Source: Fibrobacterota bacterium
GTDB taxonomy: Bacteria; Fibrobacterota; Chitinivibrionia; Chitinivibrionales; JANQEN01
Length of the DNA stretch: 8,451 nt
Direction: 5' to 3'
Assembly: GCA_030619215.1 (NCBI GenBank)
Contig: JAUXBV010000113.1
Span: 1 to 8,451 of the forward strand
Below are positions 1 to 6,615 of this stretch, piece by piece; position 1 is the first letter of the stretch, and each line of letters begins with the position of its first letter. A program made the translations under genes and the position numbers. Under the pieces are notes generated by a model. It saw only the letters and a program-made list of their open reading frames with translations. It made no database searches and was not told the origin of the DNA.

Positions 1-59
1 TACATAATGTTATGCTTTAGTATAACTTTTTGATTAACTCCTTTCCTTAAAATGTGTTA

Positions 60-117
60 CAGGGAGATTCATCTGAATATATTATCCAGGTTAAATAAGA
101 CGTGTCGTTTCTCCCTG
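60..117. repeat. 8-bp inverted repeat downstream of tadA
   Basis: CAGGGAGA at 60-67 is the exact reverse complement of TCTCCCTG at 110-117, with 42 bases between. It lies beyond the 3' end of the minus-strand tadA. There is no T-run next to either arm, so it is not a canonical intrinsic terminator. I see no tRNA, SRP RNA or other known RNA signature between the arms. It may be a structured 3' region or chance. Confidence 0.25.
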
Positions 118-163
118 CTGATAATTTGTCCTATTTAGTATATCGGATAGAAAACGTGAGACT

Positions 164-622
164 TTAATTTTTTTTTCGAATTTTTTGAAAAAAAGATTGG
201 ACCAGTGTTCTACACTTTTCTTCCATTAAATACCCGGTGATATTGGGAAAGCGATGGTAAGCCTGTTGTGCCTGTTCTTTATAACAATATGTTTCGATCG
301 CACCCAGCCTGTTGTCGCTGGCACCATACACAACTGTTTCAATACGTGACTGGAGTATTGCTCCGAGACACATGAGACACGGCTCAAGTGTGACATAGAG
401 AATACACTCATTAAGCCTCCAGGTTGAAAGAGCAGAAGCAGCTGCACTGATCGCGATTATTTCCGCATGGGCGGTAGCATCATTAAGCGCCTCTATACGA
501 TTATACCCCCGGCCAATAACCGTTCCTTCTTTTATAATCACTGCGCCAACAGGGACTTCTCCTTCATCAAAAGCTTTGAGCGCTTCCTGATAGGCTAAAT
601 TCATGAAAAATTCATGTTCCAT
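164..622 (-). CDS. tadA: tRNA-specific adenosine deaminase TadA
   Basis: A 152-residue cytidine/deoxycytidylate-deaminase-fold enzyme that deaminates adenosine 34 to inosine in tRNA anticodons (classically tRNA-Arg ACG), a cytosolic step needed to decode C-ending codons. The zinc site is complete: H52-A-E54 supplies the first ligand and the catalytic glutamate, and P81-C82-L-M-C85 supplies the two cysteine ligands. The N-terminal GEVPVGAVI (residues 21-29) and the TWRL...LYVTLEPC block match the TadA subgroup rather than free-nucleoside deaminases. Length is normal. The ATG at 620-622 has a GGG-containing purine stretch about 11 bases upstream. A second in-frame ATG at 602-604 would remove six residues and is less likely. 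The gene is divergent from ffh, with a 223-base spacer. No convincing terminator follows it; the poly-A/T run at its 3' end is coding. Confidence 0.93.
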   Translation of the reverse strand: MEHEFFMNLAYQEALKAFDEGEVPVGAVIIKEGTVIGRGYNRIEALNDATAHAEIIAISAAASALSTWRLNECILYVTLEPCLMCLGAILQSRIETVVYGASDNRLGAIETYCYKEQAQQAYHRFPNITGYLMEEKCRTLVQSFFQKIRKKN

Positions 623-845
623 GTATCGTTTTACCCTTTTCTGTTTTGCCGGAGGTTACCACTGTAAATCCATACATACGATACACGAAAATAATATTAG
701 GTGTAATCAAAACAAAGTATGCGAATGCGGTTTCCCTTGTGTATACGACTCTCCACAATTTAATTTACATTGGTTTTTCAGTAAAAAAAATGCATGAATT
801 AGCGCATTGAAACGCTGATTTGAGTAATATATAGGTTAAATTACC

Positions 846-2180
846 ATGTTTGAAGAACTCACAGACAGGTTTGAGTCAATTTTCAAAAAGCTTAAAGGCC
901 GTGGACGCCTTTCCGAGGATAATATCGCTGAGGCCATGCGTGATGTAAAACGTGCCCTGCTTGAGGCTGATGTTAATTATAAAGTTGTTAAGACATTTAC
1001 TAACGGTGTAAAAGAGAAAGCCCTGGGCAGTGATGTGTTAAAAAGCGTTACTCCCGGCCAGCAGTTTGTAAAGATTGTCCATGGGGAGCTGACGTCTTTA
1101 ATGGGAGGATCTTCAAAGGCCTTCCACTTTCATACAAATAGAGTCAATACAATCGTTTTGGCAGGTTTACAGGGTTCGGGTAAGACAACTGCGTGCGCAA
1201 AACTTGCTTTATATTTTCGTAAACAGGGGCACAGGCCTCTTATGGTTGCCTGTGACACTCATCGCCCCGCAGCGATCAGCCAGCTGGAAATACTGGGAAA
1301 ATCGCTGAATATTACGGTGTTTTCAGACCGTGGTAAAAAGCCGCTGGATATATGCAGCGAGGCTTTAAAGCGCGCAAAGCGCGAGGGGTATTCCCTGGTG
1401 ATTATAGATACGGCAGGGCGCCTTCATATTGATCAAGAGATGATGAAAGAGTTGAGAGATATCTGTTCTTTATCAAAGCCGGATGAGATATACTTTGTTG
1501 CAGATGCAATGACCGGGCAGGATGCGGTTACCGTTGCAACAGAATTTTACGGGCAGATACATTTCTCGGGTGTTTTTTTGACAAAGATGGATGGTGATGC
1601 CCGTGGCGGTGCAGTACTTTCTATCCTCCAGGTTACCGGAACTCCGGTGCATTTTGTCGGTATCGGCGAGAAGCCGGATGCAATTGAGCTTTTTCATCCT
1701 GAACGTATGGCTTCACGTATATTGGGTATGGGTGACATAGTCTCCCTTGTTGAAAAGGCACAGGAGGTTGTTGATGCAGAGAAGAGCCGGAAACTTGAGA
1801 GAAAGATCCGCAAGAACGCGTTTACCCTGCAGGATTTTCTTGATCAGCTGCGCCAGATAAAAAAAATGGGATCCCTGCAGGATTTAATTTCTATGATTCC
1901 CGGAGTCGGCACGCAACTGAAAGATGTTGACGTTGATTCAAATGCCCTGAAAAAAATAGAGGCAATAATCTGCTCGATGACCATTGCGGAACGGAATAAA
2001 CCAGGCCTCATAGAGGGGAGCAGGAAGCGCCGGATTTCATTAGGAAGCGGGACTTCTGTCCAGGATGTCAATAAATTGCTGAAGCAGTTTGATTCAATGA
2101 AAACAATGATGAAACGGATGAATAAGATCGCAGGTAAAAGAGGGCAGATGGCAGCAATGAGAAATCTTACACCGTTTTAA
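846..2180 (+). CDS. ffh: Signal recognition particle protein Ffh (SRP54)
   Basis: A 444-residue SRP GTPase that binds signal sequences emerging from the ribosome together with 4.5S RNA and delivers the ribosome to FtsY at the inner membrane. The N domain (about residues 1-90) carries the ALLEADVNYKVV helix motif. The G domain has P-loop GLQGSGKTT (107-115), the DTHRPAA insertion-box segment (137-143, where the family usually has Tyr in place of His), DTAGR (188-192) and TKMDGDARGG (246-255). The methionine-rich M domain (about 325-444) contains RKRRISLGSGTSVQDVNKLL (393-412), which matches the SRP-RNA-binding helix-turn-helix, and ends in Met-rich helices. Length is typical. The start ATG has only a weak AGG about 10 bases upstream. 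A TTGAAA at 807-812 and a TATATA at 828-833 form a poorly spaced (15 bp) candidate promoter. It heads the ffh-rpsP-rimM-trmD-rplS cluster; the 144-base gap to rpsP allows a separate rpsP promoter. No SRP RNA gene is seen in the window. Confidence 0.97.
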   Translation: MFEELTDRFESIFKKLKGRGRLSEDNIAEAMRDVKRALLEADVNYKVVKTFTNGVKEKALGSDVLKSVTPGQQFVKIVHGELTSLMGGSSKAFHFHTNRVNTIVLAGLQGSGKTTACAKLALYFRKQGHRPLMVACDTHRPAAISQLEILGKSLNITVFSDRGKKPLDICSEALKRAKREGYSLVIIDTAGRLHIDQEMMKELRDICSLSKPDEIYFVADAMTGQDAVTVATEFYGQIHFSGVFLTKMDGDARGGAVLSILQVTGTPVHFVGIGEKPDAIELFHPERMASRILGMGDIVSLVEKAQEVVDAEKSRKLERKIRKNAFTLQDFLDQLRQIKKMGSLQDLISMIPGVGTQLKDVDVDSNALKKIEAIICSMTIAERNKPGLIEGSRKRRISLGSGTSVQDVNKLLKQFDSMKTMMKRMNKIAGKRGQMAAMRNLTPF

Positions 2181-2206
2181 TAAGAAAATAAAAATTGAAT
2201 TTATAT

Positions 2207-2275
2207 TTAACATTATCCTGAGTATTGGATAATATTGTGTAGAAGCAGAAAGATCATTCCTATGCTCTTCTGCTT
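2207..2275 (+). promoter_or_regulatory. rpsP leader region with two inverted repeats
   Basis: The 144 bases between ffh and rpsP contain two perfect inverted repeats. ATTATCC (2212-2218) pairs with GGATAAT (2227-2233) around an 8-base loop, and AAGCAGAA (2243-2250) pairs with TTCTGCTT (2268-2275) around a 17-base loop that could add two more pairs past a bulged A. Neither is followed by a U-run, so simple intrinsic termination is not supported. The second arm of the first repeat (GATAAT, 2228-2233) could also serve as a -10 element, with TTTAAC about 16 bases upstream, so the first repeat could be an operator overlapping a promoter. Role is inference only. Confidence 0.35.
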
Positions 2276-2324
2276 AACACACTATTAAAATATCATTTAT
2301 TCACCTAAACTTTAGGAGCGTTAA

Positions 2325-2672
2325 TTGCCAGTAAAAATTCGCCTTGCTCGATATGGAAGGAAAAAAGTGGCACGCTATCGTGTTGTCGTTGCTGACAGCC
2401 GCAGTCCCCGGGATGGCCGTTTTATTGAAACCGTTGGAACCTATAACCCGCAGGCTGATCCCAAAGAATTTGAAATTAATATTAAAAGAGTTGGACACTG
2501 GCTGAATCAGGGTGCGAAGGTTTCTGAAACAGTAAAGAATCTTCTGGAGCAGGACCATTTCAAAGAGAAGCTGGAAGTTGTTGAAAAAGGGCTTGATGTC
2601 AGCAAAGCAAATGTTGAGAGAAAACCGGAACGCAAAAGGAAGCCAAAGCCGAAAGCTGCAAAAAAGGGTTAA
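2325..2672 (+). CDS. rpsP: 30S ribosomal protein S16
   Basis: A 115-residue small-subunit ribosomal protein that helps assemble the 5' and central domains of 16S rRNA. The N-terminus PVKIRLARYGRKKVARYRVV and the following DSRSPRDGRFIETVGTYNP block are diagnostic of S16. The conserved core ends near residue 80. The rest is a Lys/Arg/Pro-rich tail (about residues 95-115) that is probably disordered and RNA-contacting, and longer than in the shortest family members. The start is TTG, supported by TAGGAG at 2313-2318 with six bases of spacing and by the exact family N-terminus directly after it. The stop TAA overlaps the rimM ATG by one base (TAATG), so rimM is probably translationally coupled. 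Confidence 0.96.
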   Translation: MPVKIRLARYGRKKVARYRVVVADSRSPRDGRFIETVGTYNPQADPKEFEINIKRVGHWLNQGAKVSETVKNLLEQDHFKEKLEVVEKGLDVSKANVERKPERKRKPKPKAAKKG

Positions 2673-3235
2673 TGGTGGATTCAGATCCTTCAGACTCCCC
2701 CGAATCACCTGAAGTACGCAAAACTGAATTTATAGCAATAGCAACAGTGGGAAGACCCGTTGGCCTGAAGGGATGGTGCAGAATCTTTACTTTTGGCAGC
2801 ACCCTGGAAAAAGTAAAAATACCGTATACTATAACGGCAGGCTTGAAAAATCCGGAAGTGTCGGTTACCCTTAAAGAACTCCGTAAAGATGCGAATGTGT
2901 ACAAAGGACTATTTAAAGGGTACGATACACGGGAGGAAATTGAATCACTTAAAAATCACAAGCTTTACATTGAAAAAGAGAAGCTTCCGATAACACGGGA
3001 AAATGAGTTTTACCATTTCGAACTGGAGGGAATGGCCGTATTCAATGACGTTAAAAATGAGTGCATTGGTAAAGTAAATCGCGTATTCAACTATCCAACA
3101 GTTGATGCTTTAGAGGTAAGAAAAGAAGACGGCTCTATGTGTATTATACCAATGACTGAACTGGTAATAGAAAGAATTGATAAAGAAAATCAGAAAATTT
3201 ATGTAAATGATTCTGCAGTTGAGGAGCTTTTGTAA
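2672..3235 (+). CDS. rimM: Ribosome maturation factor RimM
   Basis: A 187-residue 16S rRNA processing and assembly factor that binds S19 and helps mature the 30S head. An acidic, Ser/Pro-rich extension (residues 1-18) precedes the N-terminal beta-barrel. That barrel begins IAIATVGRPVGLKGWCRI (22-39), a divergent form of the usual G-x-x-x-G-L-x-G-E signature. The linker EFYHFELEGM (about 112-121) corresponds to the family's E-Y-Y-x-x-D-L-x-G segment. The C-terminal PRC-barrel follows, with IPMTELVIERID near its end. The sequence is more divergent than its neighbours, but position between rpsP and trmD and the two-domain layout make the call firm. Translation probably depends on termination-reinitiation at TAATG; AAAGGG lies only three bases upstream of the ATG. 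The downstream gap to trmD is filled by a repeat element starting at the stop codon. Confidence 0.92.
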   Translation: MVDSDPSDSPESPEVRKTEFIAIATVGRPVGLKGWCRIFTFGSTLEKVKIPYTITAGLKNPEVSVTLKELRKDANVYKGLFKGYDTREEIESLKNHKLYIEKEKLPITRENEFYHFELEGMAVFNDVKNECIGKVNRVFNYPTVDALEVRKEDGSMCIIPMTELVIERIDKENQKIYVNDSAVEELL

Positions 3236-3392
3236 TTTTAGATTTTCAATTTATCACCTTTCGCTAAAGCTACTCCGCGTCGCTGAAGCGTGTGCGGAAG
3301 CGAGCAGAGGACGAGCGATTTAAGATTCAATAATGAGAAGAAAAAGATTTATAGTTATTTAAATCTAAAATCTAAAATCACAAATCTAAAAT
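3235..3392. repeat. Structured intergenic repeat between rimM and trmD
   Basis: A 158-base stretch fills the gap between rimM and trmD. It opens with ATTTTAGATTTT (3235-3246, overlapping the last base of the rimM stop) and closes with three AATCTAAAAT-type copies in inverted orientation (3361-3392). Between them is a GC-richer segment that can fold as nested stems: TCGCT (3261-3265) with AGCGA (3299-3303), CCGC (3275-3278) with GCGG (3294-3297), and CGC-TGAA-GCG (3281-3290) at the tip. The bounded inverted-repeat layout and base-composition contrast suggest an inserted, non-coding repeat family member. There is no transposase and no clear target duplication. Confidence 0.5.
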
Positions 3393-3396
3393 AATT

Positions 3397-4113
3397 ATGA
3401 CTATGTTCTTTGAAATTCTGACCCTTTTTCCCTCAATGTTTGATGGAGTATTTACTGATAGTATTGTAAAGAGGGCAATTGATAGGAAATTGATATCAAT
3501 ACATATTGACAATATTCGTGATTATTCGGAAGATACTCATAAGGGTGTTGATGATTATCCTTATGGCGGGGATCCTGGAATGTTGCTTAAACCGGAACCA
3601 TTATCAAAAGCAATTCGAGCGGCAAAAGAGCGTTTATCAAACCACCTGCCAAAAGTTATATTTTTAGGCCCTCATGGTGAAGCATTAAAGCATGATGTAA
3701 TTGAAGAATTGCTGAAAGAGGAGGGCCTTATACTGTTATGCGGTCGTTATAAGGGGATTGATCATCGTATTCGTGAAAAATATGTTGACAGGGAAATTTC
3801 CGTAGGTGATTATATTCTCTCCGGTGGTGAGATACCGGCAATGGTTCTTATTGACGCCATAACACGCTTAATACCGGGAACCCTGGGAAATGAAGAAAGT
3901 GCGGGGCGTGATTCGTTTTTTAACGGGTTATTGAGCTCTCCTGAATATACGCGTCCTGAAGTATTTGAAGATATGCATGTCCCTGAGGTACTTTTAAGCG
4001 GTCATCACCGGAAAATTAGAGAGTGGCAGAGAATGCAGGCAGAGAAAATAACAAAAAGAAACAGGCCTGATTTATGGGAACAATATAAAAGTAAAGCAGA
4101 TAAAACAGAATAA
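3397..4113 (+). CDS. trmD: tRNA (guanine-N1-)-methyltransferase TrmD
   Basis: A 238-residue SPOUT-class enzyme that uses S-adenosylmethionine to make m1G37 next to the anticodon, which prevents +1 frameshifting. It is a cytosolic homodimer and usually essential. Landmarks are FEILTLFPSMF (5-15), DDYPYGGDPGM (52-62), LLCGRYKGIDHRI (113-125) and SVGDYILSGGEIPAMVLID (135-153), which form the trefoil-knot SAM site. ESAGRDSF (167-174) contains the catalytic-type Asp172, and the C-terminal domain includes SGHHRKIREWQ (201-211). In the YGGGPGM loop the third Gly is replaced by Asp59. Length is normal. Two ATGs are possible (3397 and 3403). Neither has a Shine-Dalgarno sequence, because the upstream bases are the AT-rich repeat copies. 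It follows rimM after 161 bases and precedes rplS by 33. Confidence 0.97.
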   Translation: MTMFFEILTLFPSMFDGVFTDSIVKRAIDRKLISIHIDNIRDYSEDTHKGVDDYPYGGDPGMLLKPEPLSKAIRAAKERLSNHLPKVIFLGPHGEALKHDVIEELLKEEGLILLCGRYKGIDHRIREKYVDREISVGDYILSGGEIPAMVLIDAITRLIPGTLGNEESAGRDSFFNGLLSSPEYTRPEVFEDMHVPEVLLSGHHRKIREWQRMQAEKITKRNRPDLWEQYKSKADKTE

Positions 4114-4146
4114 AAAGCTTTGAATGAATTATAAGAGGAGGAATTT

Positions 4147-4494
4147 GTGGAGTCAATTATTAAAGATGTTGAAAAAGAATATTTGAATGATAAAGAGGTG
4201 GCATTCAATGTGGGTGACACTATAGCGGTATCATTTAAAATACATGAAGGAGATAAAACGAGAGTACAGATTATTCAGGGAACAGTGATCCAGAAAAGGG
4301 GCTCCGGTTTGGGAGCTACTTTTACTGTTCGTAAAGCATCGGGTAATAATGTGTTTGTTGAAAGGATCTTCCCTTTACATTCACCCCTTATCTCCGGTAT
4401 AAAAGTGGTTCGTAGAGGGAGTGTCCGGAGAGCAAAATTGTATTACCTGAGGGAAAGAACAGGGAAGGCTACCCGTATCAAGGAAAAAAAGTAG
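4147..4494 (+). CDS. rplS: 50S ribosomal protein L19
   Basis: A 115-residue large-subunit protein at the 30S-50S interface (bridge B8 region). The sequence follows the family throughout: [20 protein letters not shown] (20-39), [20 protein letters not shown] (43-62), [14 protein letters not shown] (69-82) and the C-terminal [15 protein letters not shown]. The start is GTG at 4147, chosen because AGGAGG (4136-4141) lies five bases upstream and the preceding in-frame codons offer no better start. It is the last gene of the rpsP-rimM-trmD-rplS operon and is followed by a strong intrinsic terminator. Confidence 0.97.
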   Translation: MESIIKDVEKEYLNDKEVAFNVGDTIAVSFKIHEGDKTRVQIIQGTVIQKRGSGLGATFTVRKASGNNVFVERIFPLHSPLISGIKVVRRGSVRRAKLYYLRERTGKATRIKEKK

Positions 4495-4522
4495 TAGAAT
4501 ATTTCTGATAATTATTACTGTT

Positions 4523-4563
4523 AAAAAAGAGAGGATTGTATTAATATCTTCTCTTTTTTTTTT
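4523..4563 (+). terminator. Rho-independent terminator after rplS
   Basis: AAAAAAGAGAGGAT (4523-4536) pairs with ATCTTCTCTTTTTT (4546-4559) over 14 positions with a single G-T (G-U in RNA) pair and a 9-base loop. The T-run continues to 4563. It begins 29 bases after the rplS stop codon and marks the end of the ribosomal operon. The A-run before the stem may also allow some termination on the minus strand. Confidence 0.88.
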
Positions 4564-4576
4564 GTGAACATGATTT

Positions 4577-4582
4577 TATAAT
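4577..4582 (+). promoter_or_regulatory. Candidate -10 element for the cNMP operon
   Basis: A perfect TATAAT lies six bases before the ATG of the first cNMP-domain gene, just after the rplS terminator. No good -35 hexamer sits at the normal distance, because that position falls in the terminator T-run. If it is used, transcription would start at or next to the ATG, giving a leaderless mRNA, which would fit the absence of a Shine-Dalgarno sequence there. TATAAT is easily found by chance in AT-rich spacer. Confidence 0.3.
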
Positions 4583-4588
4583 ATAACT

Positions 4589-5581
4589 ATGCCGGTAAAT
4601 GAAAGATCTCAGCTAAAAACAGGTAAGCGACCTCAGCAATTAAAAACGAGGACTCTGAAAGAGGGTGAAACTCTTTTTGAAGAAGGATCTCGTGGGAGAG
4701 AAATGTTTATTATTCAGGAGGGTAAAGTAGGTGTTTATAAGGATACCCCGGAGAGGTCTATTGAGCTGGCGGCTATTGAGAAGAACGGCATTATCGGTGA
4801 GATGTCCCTTCTTGATAATCAACCGCGTTCTGCCACTATCCGCGCTATTGATAAATCAACGGTTATTGTAATTGACGAAAAGGTATTTCAGGCAACTTTG
4901 CAGAAGGCTCCTGTCTGGCTTACCAGTATTATCAAGATTGTAGTCAGCAGGCTCAGAGATGCAAATAAACGTGTCGATCAGACGGTACTGCGCGATCATG
5001 AACGCGGGCTCATTTCGTTGATGCTGGTTTTGCTACCTGAAAATAAATATGAATTTTCTTCGCAGTTGGCTCTAAATCATGACCTGATTGTTGTAGAAGC
5101 TTATTATGTTTGCAGGTTGAAGAGAAAAGAGATTGAAAACCTGTTAGCAGGTATTGAAAAGCGTGAGATACTTGAAATTGCAGAAGATAATGAGCATAAA
5201 AAACATATTTGCTTTAAAGACCTGGAAGTTGTCCGGCTATTTTATGAATACCTTACCTTAAAGAGCCAGCAAAAGAAGTTCCGGGAAATAAGTATTCCCC
5301 AGGAAGCGGTTGGTGTTCTCAGTAATATTGCCTATATTGCCCAGAAGTCGGGAACGGAAACACAGGAAGGAACAAAGCTTTCCAAGTCTGCTTTTTTGGG
5401 GGATATGGCTGATAAAGACCGCGACAAGCTGGAAAAGACACTGCTGGATTTAAGGCGGCGTAATTTAATCAATATAATGCCTGAGGGTAATGATTCGATT
5501 ATTATCTTTAAACCCGAAACACTGAGCAGGATTAAAAAAATTAAGGAGTGGCTTCCACGTTTTGAAATGGATGTTTCATGA
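4589..5581 (+). CDS. Cyclic nucleotide-binding domain protein (first of pair)
   Basis: A 330-residue cytosolic protein; no signal peptide or membrane segment is seen. Residues about 20-110 form a CAP/CRP-type cNMP-binding barrel: LKEGETLFEEGSRGREMFII (23-42), then the phosphate-binding cassette GEMSLLDNQPRSAT (70-83). The cassette keeps Glu71 and Arg80, the residues that in CRP and PKA contact the ribose and cyclic phosphate, so ligand binding is plausible. A helix at about 108-130 resembles the CRP C-helix. The rest (131-330) has no recognisable CRP helix-turn-helix. Two segments look like winged-helix units, with helical stretches then a short beta wing: about 170-222 and about 263-316. It ends WLPRF, a motif shared with the next gene. 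No Shine-Dalgarno is visible at the ATG. It overlaps the downstream paralogue by four bases (ATGA). It may be a transcription regulator or a signalling adaptor; the ligand is unknown. Confidence 0.85.
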   Translation: MPVNERSQLKTGKRPQQLKTRTLKEGETLFEEGSRGREMFIIQEGKVGVYKDTPERSIELAAIEKNGIIGEMSLLDNQPRSATIRAIDKSTVIVIDEKVFQATLQKAPVWLTSIIKIVVSRLRDANKRVDQTVLRDHERGLISLMLVLLPENKYEFSSQLALNHDLIVVEAYYVCRLKRKEIENLLAGIEKREILEIAEDNEHKKHICFKDLEVVRLFYEYLTLKSQQKKFREISIPQEAVGVLSNIAYIAQKSGTETQEGTKLSKSAFLGDMADKDRDKLEKTLLDLRRRNLINIMPEGNDSIIIFKPETLSRIKKIKEWLPRFEMDVS

Positions 5582-6615
5582 AAAATGTATCCCAGAAGTC
5601 AAAGGATAAAGTAGGCTCAGGCCGGAATATAACTAAAATTAACGAACGGATATACAAGCGTGGTTCCCTTATGTTTATTGAGGGTGAATCAAGTACGGAG
5701 ATGTTTATTATTCGCTCGGGAAAGATTCGGATACTCAAGCAGGAGGGAGATAAAACGGTGGAGCTCGCGGTACTGGGCTCGGGGAGTGTTTTAGGGGAGT
5801 TATCATTGCTTGACCATCAGCCACGCTCCGCAACAGCTCAGGTGGTAGAGGATTTGAAAGCAACCGTGATTGATGAGAAGCTGTTCAATCACACTATGAA
5901 AACTGTTCCGAACTGGCTGTCCAATATTGTCCGGGTTGTGGTTAAGCGCCTGCGTGATACAATGAAAAAAACCAGTGACAGCATTGTGCAAAAAAGTGTT
6001 GCCGGGGTTATTAAAATTTTACTGCTGCTATACAAAAGCGAAGCCAGGGAATATGACGGAGAAAAAAGATTGTTTGTTGCCCGGGTGAAAGATGTAATCT
6101 CTTCAACTATTGGCATTGGTGATGTTGAAACAGAAAATGTGTTTTTACACCTTATACTGAAAGACATGCTTTTGATACGAAAGGATGATGCAGGCCGGGA
6201 ATATATTATTATTTCTGACACTGACGTCCTGCAGCTCTATATGAATTACCAGCGGGCTTCGCAACGGGGGATAAAAATGCTGGGTGAAGATCTGCCTGAA
6301 CCAGCTGTTGATCTTATACAGGTGGTTATTGACGCGGGGGAGAAGGGCGGCAAGGAAGTTAAGCCCGGCATAAGAAGGATCGGTGTCCCGCAAATAGAGA
6401 TCGAGCTCCAAAGAAAGGGAAAGGGACAACACATCGACTTGGACGCACTTGATGCTTTATTGGACGCAAAAGTGGTTTTTAAGGAACAGGATACGGTAAA
6501 AACAAGTCATCAGACTCATAAGCGTGCCATCATACTTTATAATGAAAAGACATTAAAAAAACTGGTCACCCTGCATATCTGGCTTCCCAAATTTAAGGAG
6601 GAAATAAAATTTTAA
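5578..6615 (+). CDS. Cyclic nucleotide-binding domain protein (second of pair)
   Basis: A 345-residue paralogue of the preceding gene, beginning at the ATG of an ATGA overlap and so probably translationally coupled. The cNMP barrel spans about residues 22-112, with EMFIIRSGKIRILK (41-54) and phosphate-binding cassette GELSLLDHQPRSAT (73-86), again with intact Glu74 and Arg83. The connecting helix PNWLSNIVRVVVKRLRDTMK (111-130) closely parallels the first protein. Beyond it the two diverge, though both keep a helical region followed by a wing-like strand pair (about 166-213 here, ending REYIIISD) and finish with W-L-P-(R/K)-F. A Gly/Lys-rich stretch (about 253-283) probably forms a loop. No CRP-type recognition helix is evident. 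Its last codons contain a perfect AAGGAGG that serves the next gene. The two proteins may form a heterodimer; that is inference from tandem duplication and coupling. Confidence 0.83.
   Translation: MKNVSQKSKDKVGSGRNITKINERIYKRGSLMFIEGESSTEMFIIRSGKIRILKQEGDKTVELAVLGSGSVLGELSLLDHQPRSATAQVVEDLKATVIDEKLFNHTMKTVPNWLSNIVRVVVKRLRDTMKKTSDSIVQKSVAGVIKILLLLYKSEAREYDGEKRLFVARVKDVISSTIGIGDVETENVFLHLILKDMLLIRKDDAGREYIIISDTDVLQLYMNYQRASQRGIKMLGEDLPEPAVDLIQVVIDAGEKGGKEVKPGIRRIGVPQIEIELQRKGKGQHIDLDALDALLDAKVVFKEQDTVKTSHQTHKRAIILYNEKTLKKLVTLHIWLPKFKEEIKF
6595..6601 (+). promoter_or_regulatory. Perfect Shine-Dalgarno AAGGAGG for the TrmH-family gene
   Basis: AAGGAGG lies within the 3' end of the second cNMP gene. 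Seven bases after it is ATT (6609-6611), in frame with the downstream methyltransferase, whereas the first in-frame ATG is 58 bases away. This ribosome binding site therefore decides the start in favour of the upstream, non-ATG codon. Confidence 0.6.

Noticed and set aside
74..76. Minus-strand 12-codon peptide beginning at an ATG here
   Set aside because: It is very short, without a Shine-Dalgarno sequence or conserved context.
1..163. SRP RNA (ffs) or tRNA gene near tadA, as seen next to tadA in some genomes
   Set aside because: I searched for the GGAAGGAAGCAGC-type SRP tetraloop region and for tRNA TTC/CCA features on both strands and found neither.
164..200. Poly-A/T stretch as a tadA terminator
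   Set aside because: It lies within the last codons (FFQKIRKKN) and has no GC-containing stem.
603..797. 64-codon plus-strand open frame between tadA and ffh, rich in Cys and His
   Set aside because: It starts inside tadA on the opposite strand, has no ribosome binding site and resembles no family. It is probably a chance frame in spacer sequence.
2301..2708. 135-codon minus-strand open frame
   Set aside because: It is the antisense shadow of rpsP, whose S16 identity is unambiguous.
4589..6615. Calling the two cNMP-domain proteins CRP/FNR transcription factors
   Set aside because: The N-terminal domain fits, but no CRP-type recognition helix is visible and the C-terminal halves are far longer than in that family.
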